This document shows, one piece after another, positions 8,243-14,131 of a DNA stretch of 14,131 nucleotides. The notes below the pieces were generated by a model that saw only the letters and a program-made list of their open reading frames with translations, did not search any database and was not told where the DNA came from. How positions within the stretch are numbered: position 1 is the stretch's first letter; every line of letters starts with the position of its first letter. The position numbers and the translations under genes were made by a program. This stretch comes from JAIOTG01 sp964644045 (GTDB lineage Bacteria; Patescibacteriota; Patescibacteriia; Patescibacteriales; JAGXOH01), in the NCBI GenBank assembly GCA_964644045.1, contig CAZXUK010000024.1, forward strand, positions 1 through 14,131. Direction: 5' to 3'.

Positions 8243-11200
8243 ATGAGTGAAAAATCAGCTCGAAAGACGAGAAGTCATTTGTCCCGTTATTTCCGCCGAC
8301 CTCTTTTAACACCTGAGAGAAACGAGCAGGCCTTAAATGATCTGCGCAAGATTATCCCGGATCTTAAAGATTTGGAAACCGAGGAAGTTTTTTATATTCA
8401 GTGTGATAAAAAACTTACTTCCCGCGAGAGAGAAAAGCTTCTCTGGCTTCTGCGCAGGAAAAGCGAGCCGGAGAATACTTCTGCTCAGTCTTTCCTGGGC
8501 CGGGGAAGCAACATCATTGATGTGGCTCCTCGGTTGCATTTTGAGACATCTGATTCCACTAACGCAGTCAGTATTTGCCAGGGAAGTGGTTTGGACAAAG
8601 TCACTAGAATGGAGAAGGGCAGGAGATACAAACTGAAACTCTCCCGCAAATTAAGTAAACGGGAGGAGGATTTGGTCGCGCCTTTGCTCCATGACAAAAT
8701 GACCGAGGCCATCTACCCCGCGCCTTTATCCACTTTTCAGACAGATAAAAAAGTGGACCCCCTTGAGTATATTAATATCCTCGAGGAGGGCAGAGAGGCA
8801 ATCAGAAAAGCCAATGAAAGATATGGCACCAAAATGGATGAGGTGGATGAAGAATATTATCTTTACCTTTTCCGTGATCTGGCCCGCCGTAACCCTACTG
8901 ATGCGGAATGGCTTCACCTGAGCAACGCTTTTTCCGAGCACTCCCGCCATCATGTTTTCCGGGCCAAGCTTATCATTAACGGAGAGGAAAAACCTTTTAC
9001 CTTAATGGAGCTTATCCAGAAAACTCTTACCAACAAGCAAAACAGCGTTATCGCCTTTTATGATAATGGTTCTGCCATTCGCGGTTATCCCATCTCCTTA
9101 CTTATTCCGGACAGACCGGGATTTCCTTCTGAGGAGAGAATGGCTGAATTGCTTTATCATTATGTTCTGACTTGTGAGACCCACAACCATCCTTGTCTTT
9201 GGGCCGCTTATCCCGGTGCTGCTACCGGTGGCGGAGGAAGACGACGAGATAATAAGGGAGTGGGCCGGGGAGGTTTGGTCGGAGGCGCGGTCGCCGGATT
9301 TATGGGAGGCAATCTCCTGATTGAAGGCTATGATTTGCCCTGGGAAGACAAGAGCTTTAATTATGACCCGGTAGTGGAATCACCCCTGAGCTTTTTTATT
9401 CGAGCTACCAAAGGCGCCTTTGACGAAGGCAATCAGTTCGGAGAGCCGGTAACCATGACTTTTGCTGAAAGTCTGGGTATTCTGGTCGGAGACGAGCGTT
9501 GGGAATTTATCAAGCCCATTATGTTCTCCGGCGGATATAGTTTTATTGACAGCCGGCACATCAAAAAGAAGGAGCCTCAGCAGGGTTGGCTAGTGGTTAA
9601 ACTGGGAGGTAAAGCCTATAGGATCGGTTTGGGAGGCGGAGCTGCCTCCAGTATGATTCAGGGTGAAAATAAAGAGGAGTTGGATTTTAATTCAGTGCAG
9701 AGAGCTGACGGTGAAATGAGCCGAAAGGTCTACAACTGTTTTCAAACTTTTATTCAGATGGGAGAGAAAAATCCCATAGAAGCTGCCCATGACCAAGGTG
9801 CTGGCGGAGTTATGAATGTGGGCACGGAAATTTTGGAGCTCGTGGGTGGTGAGTATTATTTGCACAAAATCCCCCTGGGTGACAAAACCATGTCTGCGGC
9901 GGAAATTCTGGTATCTGAGTATCAGGAAAATATGCTTATTCTGATTCGACCGGAAAACGCTTCTGTGGTGGAAGAGGTTTGTGAAAGAGAAAAATGCCCC
10001 TGGGCGGTAATCGGAACGGTTACCGGAGACGGTAAGGTAGTGGTGCTGGATGAAAAGAAAAAAACCAAGGTAGTGGATCTTAACCTTCAGCATATTATGG
10101 AAGAGTATCCGCAGAAAACCCTGGAAGATGAGCGCCGTGAATTACCGCTTTCTCCTCTGAAATTGCCTGAGGGCTTAACTGTCAAACAGGCTCTTTCCCG
10201 CACCTCGCGTCTGCTGGGTGTGGCCTCCAAGGAGTGGATGGCTGATGAGGTTGACTCCAGCGTAAGCGGCCGGGTGGTGCAATCGCAGAAATGCGGACCT
10301 CTGGGCTTGCCGGTTAATCCTTATTCTTTGATTTCGCCTGATTATTTCGGGAGTACCGGTGAAGTCAACACCTATGCTTATCGGCCGGCTTTGGGACTTG
10401 TCTCTCCCGAGGCTATGGCCAGAATGGTGGCAGCCGAAGCTTATTGCAAGCTTATGCTTGCCCCCATATCTGACTCTAAGGAGGTGAAGTCTTCGGCTAA
10501 CTGGATGCTGGCTGCCAAGTTGCCCGGTGGGATTGCCTGGCTTTATGATGCCGCTCTTTCCCTGTCTAATTTCTTAAATGAAATTGATATGGATATTGAT
10601 GGAGGTAAAGACTCCTTGTCACTGGCTGCTTCTGTGCCTCAACCTGACGGAAGCCGTTTAACCGTTCGTTCACCCGGTACTTTGGTGCTTACCACTTACG
10701 CCTCTTGCCCTGATTCAGAACTCAGGGTTACCCCGGATATAAAGGAAGCGGGCGAAAGTCGGTTGGTGTTTATTGACTTGGCCTACGGAAACGCCCGTTT
10801 AGGCGGAAGCGCCCTGGCCCAGGTTTTTAAACAGACGGGTGGAAGTGAGGAGTGTCCGGATGTGGTTATGCCTAATTCCTTGCCTCGGGCTATGGTCTGT
10901 ATGCAGTCTCTTCTGCAAAGGAAGTTAATCAAGGCTGCTCAGTTTAAGGGCAAGGGAGGATTAATCCAGGCCCTGAATAAAATGGCTTTTGCCGGTAATT
11001 GCGGACATGAAGTGGCTCTTTTTCAGGAAAAGGTCACGGCCATAGAGGCTCTTTTTAATGAAGAGCTGGGCCTGGTTCTGGAGTGCTCCCCGGATAGTCT
11101 GGGCAAGATTGAAGAGGAGTTTGCAGCTGCGGGTTTAGGTGAAGTTTTTCAACTTATCGGCTCTACCAGCCGGGAAAAGGTCGCCCATATTTCTTTTAAT

Positions 11201-12187
11201 GGTCGTTCGGTTTTCTCCGAAGACATGCTTGAGCTTAAGAGGCAGTGGAGGGAGACTTCTTTCCAGATGAAGGCACAGGTGGTTACTTCTTCTTGTGTGG
11301 AAGCGGAGGAGGAAAACACCGCAGACAGAATCGGACCCGCCTATCGGCTGAGTTTTGATCCGGATCGTTACGGCCCTGTTAGTTTTGATTATCCGGGCAA
11401 GCCCAAGGCGGCTATCTTGTATGACGAGGGCTCAAACAGCGTGGATGAAGCGGTTTTGGCTTGTTACTTAGCCGGCTTTGCGCCTTTCAGAGTGGCTCTT
11501 ACGGACTTAGCTCAAAAGAAAACATCTTTGCAGGGATTTAATTTTCTTTTTTATCCCGGGGGCTTTACCTATAAGGATGTGCTGGGCTCGGCCAAAGGTT
11601 ATGCCGGTATGATGAAGTTTAACTCGGTAATTTCGGTAGAGCTTGATCATTTTTATAGCCGGCCGGATACTTTGAGTTTGGGCGTCTGTAATGGTTGCCA
11701 GGTCATGACTTTGCTTAATCGGGTGCCTTATACTTTACCCGAGATCAGGCAACCGGACTTGTTTGTGAATGAAAGCGAGAATTTTGAAAATCGCTTTAGC
11801 ACAGTCAAGATCCTGGATTCTTCTTGTGTTTTTACCCAAGGAATGGAAGGCTCGGTTCTGGGCGTATATGCCGCCCACGGAGAGGGAAGATTTTATTTTC
11901 CGGACATGAAGGTTTTGGCAGAGGTTTTATCTCAAGGCCTGGCTCCGATTCGCTTTGTGGATGACCATGGAGCTGAAACCGAGAAATATCCTTTTAATCC
12001 CAATGGTTCAACCTTGGGTATTACCGCGCTTTGCGATATCTCCGGCAGACACTTGGCTTTTATGGAGCATCCGGAGAGAACTATTCTTCGCAAGCAGTGG
12101 GAGTTTTGGCCTTCTGAGTGGGAGAGGATTCAAAATTCTCCTTGGTTAAGGCTTTTACAGAACGCCCGCCAGTATTGTGAAAAATAA
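8243..12187 (+). CDS. purL: Phosphoribosylformylglycinamidine synthase, single-chain (FGAM synthetase)
   Basis: Catalyses ATP- and glutamine-dependent conversion of FGAR to FGAM, the fourth step of de novo IMP synthesis, in the cytosol. At 1314 residues it matches the large single-chain form (E. coli PurL about 1295), so separate PurS and PurQ should not be needed. Visible order: PurS-like N-terminal region with SEHSRHH at 231-237; ETHNHP at 312-317 and PGAATGGGGRRRD at 324-336; GLGGGAASS near 462 and HDQGAGG at 516-522; second synthetase half with GGKDSLS at 787-793; glutamine amidotransferase domain from about 1053 with GVCNGCQ and nucleophile Cys1149, and the HPE triad remainder at His1276 and Glu1278. 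Start ATG 8243 follows a strong AAGGAGG (8231-8237) at 5-nt spacing. It looks intact and active. It is less AT-rich than the surface protein gene upstream. RRR at 333-335 replaces the usual x-Ile-Arg of the GG-x-IRD motif. Confidence 0.96.
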   Translation: MSEKSARKTRSHLSRYFRRPLLTPERNEQALNDLRKIIPDLKDLETEEVFYIQCDKKLTSREREKLLWLLRRKSEPENTSAQSFLGRGSNIIDVAPRLHFETSDSTNAVSICQGSGLDKVTRMEKGRRYKLKLSRKLSKREEDLVAPLLHDKMTEAIYPAPLSTFQTDKKVDPLEYINILEEGREAIRKANERYGTKMDEVDEEYYLYLFRDLARRNPTDAEWLHLSNAFSEHSRHHVFRAKLIINGEEKPFTLMELIQKTLTNKQNSVIAFYDNGSAIRGYPISLLIPDRPGFPSEERMAELLYHYVLTCETHNHPCLWAAYPGAATGGGGRRRDNKGVGRGGLVGGAVAGFMGGNLLIEGYDLPWEDKSFNYDPVVESPLSFFIRATKGAFDEGNQFGEPVTMTFAESLGILVGDERWEFIKPIMFSGGYSFIDSRHIKKKEPQQGWLVVKLGGKAYRIGLGGGAASSMIQGENKEELDFNSVQRADGEMSRKVYNCFQTFIQMGEKNPIEAAHDQGAGGVMNVGTEILELVGGEYYLHKIPLGDKTMSAAEILVSEYQENMLILIRPENASVVEEVCEREKCPWAVIGTVTGDGKVVVLDEKKKTKVVDLNLQHIMEEYPQKTLEDERRELPLSPLKLPEGLTVKQALSRTSRLLGVASKEWMADEVDSSVSGRVVQSQKCGPLGLPVNPYSLISPDYFGSTGEVNTYAYRPALGLVSPEAMARMVAAEAYCKLMLAPISDSKEVKSSANWMLAAKLPGGIAWLYDAALSLSNFLNEIDMDIDGGKDSLSLAASVPQPDGSRLTVRSPGTLVLTTYASCPDSELRVTPDIKEAGESRLVFIDLAYGNARLGGSALAQVFKQTGGSEECPDVVMPNSLPRAMVCMQSLLQRKLIKAAQFKGKGGLIQALNKMAFAGNCGHEVALFQEKVTAIEALFNEELGLVLECSPDSLGKIEEEFAAAGLGEVFQLIGSTSREKVAHISFNGRSVFSEDMLELKRQWRETSFQMKAQVVTSSCVEAEEENTADRIGPAYRLSFDPDRYGPVSFDYPGKPKAAILYDEGSNSVDEAVLACYLAGFAPFRVALTDLAQKKTSLQGFNFLFYPGGFTYKDVLGSAKGYAGMMKFNSVISVELDHFYSRPDTLSLGVCNGCQVMTLLNRVPYTLPEIRQPDLFVNESENFENRFSTVKILDSSCVFTQGMEGSVLGVYAAHGEGRFYFPDMKVLAEVLSQGLAPIRFVDDHGAETEKYPFNPNGSTLGITALCDISGRHLAFMEHPERTILRKQWEFWPSEWERIQNSPWLRLLQNARQYCEK

Positions 12188-12202
12188 AGGAGGAAAATAA
12201 AA

Positions 12203-12244
12203 AGGGACGGAATTCGTTTATAACGAATCCGTCCCTGTTTTTTT
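12203..12244. terminator. Bidirectional terminator between purL and the purM-like gene
   Basis: AGGGACGG (12203-12210) pairs with CCGTCCCT (12229-12236), and ATTCGTT (12212-12218) with AACGAAT (12222-12228), giving 15 bp with one bulged A and a 3-nt loop. On the + strand seven Ts follow (12238-12244). On the - strand TTTTTATTTT follows directly. It therefore can stop transcription from both convergent genes. Confidence 0.93.
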
Positions 12245-13439
12245 ATTTTAAAGATGATAATTCTTTACCTTCCTTAAATCGGCTTTGGATAAGAATTTCT
12301 CCTTTTTTCGATTCGGTAGTGACGCCGATTTCATAGGCCTTAATTCCCCAGGACTTAGCTCGGCCTATCAGGCTCTGGCTGTTTTCTTTATCCTGGGCAA
12401 TCAAGATCATTCCCGGTCCGCCGTGAAAAGTGGAATAGGCCTGGGAGTCGGGGAGGTGTTCGGTAGTATTCCAGGAAAGTTCTTGGGCTTCCAGGAGAAT
12501 CTGGGGCGGTTTCTCCATCTTGTCCAGGTGCGCTCCCACCCCCTGGGGAAGGATTTCTCCCAATTTCTCCATTACGCCTCCGCCAGTGATGTGGGCAATT
12601 CCCTTGATCACAGCCCGCGGTTGTTTTAAGTTCCCATCCGGCTCCCAGCCGTGTATGTCTGCCAGGGTACGGGCATAGCTTTGGGAAGGGACTGCGCATT
12701 TTTCCAGAAAGGTGATGGCTTCCGGGTTGTTGAGCATTTTGACAGTATCCTCGCCCCAAACCATTTTAGCCAGTTTAATCAGCTTGGTTCCGCCGTTACA
12801 TCTGTAACCTGTTTCCCAGAAACCGATAATGGGCATGCCCGGGGTGATTTGGTTGGTATCAATTTGCCTATCCATGTGTCGCAGGCCTTCGCAATGAGCG
12901 CTCCAATTCATAATTAACTGAAGGGGATTGCCTGTGTCACAAAAGCAGGTGACATTGAATTTCATTATGGCAAATTCCCCGGTCGGGTTGGCCAGGTTGA
13001 TAAGTTTTAGAGCTTCGCCCAGCCCGTCCAGGGTGCTTTGGACCAGAGGCCAGTTCTGTTCGCTTACCATCTTGGCGTTGATGTCATTGCTTAAGTAGCA
13101 GGGCAGGTCTCCATCTCGAGCTATGTCATCAGCGGTCATACAGATAATTTCCCAGGGAGCCCGGAAAAAAAATTCCCGGCTTCCTATTGCGGCGTGGAAA
13201 CCCAGTTTGCCACCGGCTCCGTCGTTTTGGGGGACAAACTCCATTTTTCCTTCAAGCATCATTTCCAGAATGTGTTTTTGAGGCAAGATTCCCGGGCTTC
13301 CGCGAAATCCGCGAGAGCCGGGATTGCTGATGATAATAGCCGGGCAATTTTCTTGGCTGGCTTGGCAGATATCCCGGGCGTATTGGGAGGCTCTGTCTCC
13401 GGGATCTATCACTTCTTTCCTGTAATCATCTTTTGGCAT
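12243..13439 (-). CDS. purM: Divergent PurM-like protein (AIR synthase / phosphoribosylformylglycinamidine cyclo-ligase family)
   Basis: PurM closes the ring of FGAM with ATP to form AIR, the fifth step of IMP synthesis and the one after PurL. Similarity to E. coli PurM is visible across the chain: DGAGGK at 73-78 (DGVGTK), MTADDIARDG at 101-110 (MCVNDLVVQG), GMPIIGFWETGYRCNGG at 201-217 (GDVLIALGSSGPHSNG), IAHITGGG at 281-288 (IAHLTGGG), and TFHGGPGM at 337-344 (TFNCGVGM). It is 398 residues against about 345 for E. coli. Extra length lies partly around 160-197, and the usual GGETAEMPG segment reads NLANPTGEF-like. Start ATG is preceded by AGGAGG at 5-nt spacing. It is convergent with purL and ends in the shared terminator. 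Family membership is firm. True AIR synthase activity is likely from context, but the altered substrate-site segment leaves room for a paralogue with another substrate. Confidence 0.82.
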   Translation of the reverse strand: MPKDDYRKEVIDPGDRASQYARDICQASQENCPAIIISNPGSRGFRGSPGILPQKHILEMMLEGKMEFVPQNDGAGGKLGFHAAIGSREFFFRAPWEIICMTADDIARDGDLPCYLSNDINAKMVSEQNWPLVQSTLDGLGEALKLINLANPTGEFAIMKFNVTCFCDTGNPLQLIMNWSAHCEGLRHMDRQIDTNQITPGMPIIGFWETGYRCNGGTKLIKLAKMVWGEDTVKMLNNPEAITFLEKCAVPSQSYARTLADIHGWEPDGNLKQPRAVIKGIAHITGGGVMEKLGEILPQGVGAHLDKMEKPPQILLEAQELSWNTTEHLPDSQAYSTFHGGPGMILIAQDKENSQSLIGRAKSWGIKAYEIGVTTESKKGEILIQSRFKEGKELSSLK

Positions 13440-13539
13440 TTAGCCCTCCTTTTTTGAGTTAATTTTAAAAGTTCTTTTTTCGCATAAATTTATATTAAAA
13501 ATTTTATAGCAAAATTTAAAAAAGTCAATTCAGAAACCC

Positions 13540-13567
13540 TTGACAAATTTTCTATATTTGATATATT
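13540..13567 (+). promoter_or_regulatory. Sigma70-type promoter of the candidate RNA
   Basis: A consensus TTGACA (13540-13545), a 16-bp AT-rich spacer and TATATT (13562-13567) predict a start near 13573-13576. It points away from the purM-like gene, so 13440-13573 is a divergent control region. For the opposite strand I see only TTGACT and TATAAA at 14-bp spacing, too short to call with confidence. Confidence 0.6.
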
Positions 13568-13573
13568 TTTAAT

Positions 13574-13817
13574 AACGTTGCGATTGCGGAGTGTCGATAA
13601 GCGTTTGCCCTTTTTAAAAGCCCATCTTCGAAAAGATTGTTGGGTACAGGCATCCCCCTAACATGCTTAGTACCAACCCCTATCTTTTATTTTTTGACAA
13701 TCTTCGCGAACGTTTATCGGCCCCGCCCCGGCTCGCAGGTATCCCCATCCTCCTCTTTAAAAAATCCTGCGAGCCCCCCTTATTCCACCCCCTTTGCTTT
13801 TAGCTTAGGGGGTTTTT
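13574..13817 (+). ncRNA. Candidate structured RNA of unknown family, or leader of the phosphoesterase gene
   Basis: Four nested or sequential helices are readable. Helix A pairs 13593-13607 with 13707-13721 (15 bp, three G:U). Helix B pairs 13629-13640 with 13697-13706 (CG plus AAGATTGT/ACAATCTT, with two bulged As). Helix C is an apical hairpin, 13641-13653 with 13663-13675, carrying a 9-nt loop CCCCCTAAC. Helix D is a separate perfect 10-bp hairpin, GGCTCGCAGG (13730-13739) with CCTGCGAGCC (13766-13775), with a 26-nt pyrimidine-rich loop. A terminator follows. A good promoter lies just upstream. A 74-codon frame crosses the region (13637-13861), but its residues follow the stems and it has no ribosome binding site. 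I find none of the hallmarks of tmRNA, RNase P RNA, SRP RNA or 6S RNA that I know. The 5' end is inferred. Whether it is a free RNA or a 5' leader is open. Confidence 0.55.
13787..13817 (+). terminator. Rho-independent terminator or attenuator before the phosphoesterase gene
   Basis: ACCCCCT (13787-13793) pairs with AGGGGGT (13807-13813), with an inner GCT/AGC (13796-13798 with 13802-13804), followed by TTTTT (13813-13817). It lies 38 nt before the start codon at 13855. It ends the candidate RNA, or acts conditionally if the RNA is a leader. Confidence 0.7.
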
Positions 13818-13854
13818 ACTTGTGTGAGGGGAAAGTGGGTGTTAAAATGGATTT

Positions 13855-14131
13855 ATGGTAAATTTAAAAAGAAAAATTTGGCTTATAGGAGATACGCATT
13901 TTAACCATAAAAAGATGATAGGAGATTTGGGCCGGCCCGCCAATTTTGAAGAGCTTATATGGAAGGGACTGGAAAAGGTAGGAAAGGAAGATATTTTAAT
14001 TCATCTGGGTGATATCTGCGTAGGTGAGGATGAAAAGATTAATTCAAGGATCGGGAAGTTTGGGTTTAAAAAATATTTGGTTCGAGGCAATCATGACGGC
14101 AAATCCAATAATTGGTATTTAAATCATGGCT
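13855..14131 (+). CDS. Calcineurin-like metallophosphoesterase, N-terminal part
   Basis: The first 92 residues are present and the gene runs off the window. Motifs of the dinuclear-metal phosphoesterase fold are clear: GDTHFNH at 12-18 (metal ligands Asp13 and His15), HLGD at 50-53 (Asp53), and RGNHD at 77-81 (Asn79, His80). The order and spacing, and GNHDGKSNNWYLNHG near the edge, resemble the small single-domain phosphoesterases found in phages and bacteria, whose substrates are mostly unknown. ATG 13855 is the only in-frame start after the stop at 13843. No good Shine-Dalgarno is near it; GAGGGG lies more than 20 nt upstream, unlike the strong sites of purL and purM. The structured region and terminator just upstream could control it. 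Confidence 0.85.
   Translation, partial: MVNLKRKIWLIGDTHFNHKKMIGDLGRPANFEELIWKGLEKVGKEDILIHLGDICVGEDEKINSRIGKFGFKKYLVRGNHDGKSNNWYLNHG

Noticed and set aside
9692..10093. 133-codon open frame on the - strand inside purL
   Set aside because: It is antisense to conserved PurL motifs and has no family signal. It is best seen as a by-product of purL codon usage.
13694..13699. Second TTGACA as a promoter -35
   Set aside because: It lies in an RNA helix arm and has no -10 at suitable spacing; the region after it is GC-rich.
13574..13817. Assignment of the candidate RNA to tmRNA, RNase P RNA, SRP RNA or 6S RNA
   Set aside because: No tRNA-like ends or tag frame, no GAGGAAAGUCC-type core, no GGAAGCAG-type SRP loop, and no single rod closing the two ends around a central bubble.
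13637..13861. 74-codon + strand frame over the candidate RNA
   Set aside because: No ribosome binding site. Its sequence is dictated by paired arms and C tracts, and it overlaps the phosphoesterase start in another frame.
1..14131. CRISPR array, insertion sequence, tRNA/rRNA or prophage signs
   Set aside because: No regularly spaced short repeats, no transposase-like frame with terminal inverted repeats, and no tRNA or rRNA sequence was recognised. The direct repeats present are protein-domain repeats within one gene.

Overview
The window looks like a piece of a metagenome-assembled bacterial genome, and a 100-N scaffold gap lies inside the first gene. Very large secreted LamG/fibronectin-like proteins ending in peptidoglycan-binding repeats, together with AT-rich spacers, fit Candidatus Patescibacteria (CPR) or a similar uncultivated Gram-positive-like lineage. 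This placement is inferred from protein style only. No rRNA, tRNA or ribosomal protein gene is present to test it.

Layout. Positions 1-229 hold the end of an upstream hairpin and an extended -10 promoter. Positions 230-7864 (+) encode one giant exported surface protein: signal peptide, two DUF2341+LamG modules, a long run of Ig/fibronectin-like domains, and two nearly identical C-terminal peptidoglycan-binding domains. Positions 7865-8242 are an AT-rich spacer with a hairpin in front of the next gene. Positions 8243-12187 (+) encode a complete single-chain PurL (FGAM synthase). Positions 12243-13439 (-) encode a divergent PurM-like protein (AIR synthase family). PurL and PurM catalyse successive steps of IMP synthesis; here their genes converge on one strong hairpin that can end transcription from both sides. 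Positions 13440-13854 contain no convincing protein gene. The last gene, from 13855 (+), is the N-terminal part of a calcineurin-like metallophosphoesterase cut by the window edge.

The least explained part is 13540-13817. A good sigma70-type promoter is followed by about 244 nt that can fold into a long imperfect rod, a perfect 10-bp hairpin with a pyrimidine-rich 26-nt loop, and a rho-independent terminator. I do not recognise it as tmRNA, RNase P RNA, SRP RNA or a riboswitch class I know. It is either a free-standing small RNA or the leader/attenuator of the phosphoesterase gene. An apical loop in the rod is complementary over 8 nt to the 3' arm of the terminator, which would allow a switch.
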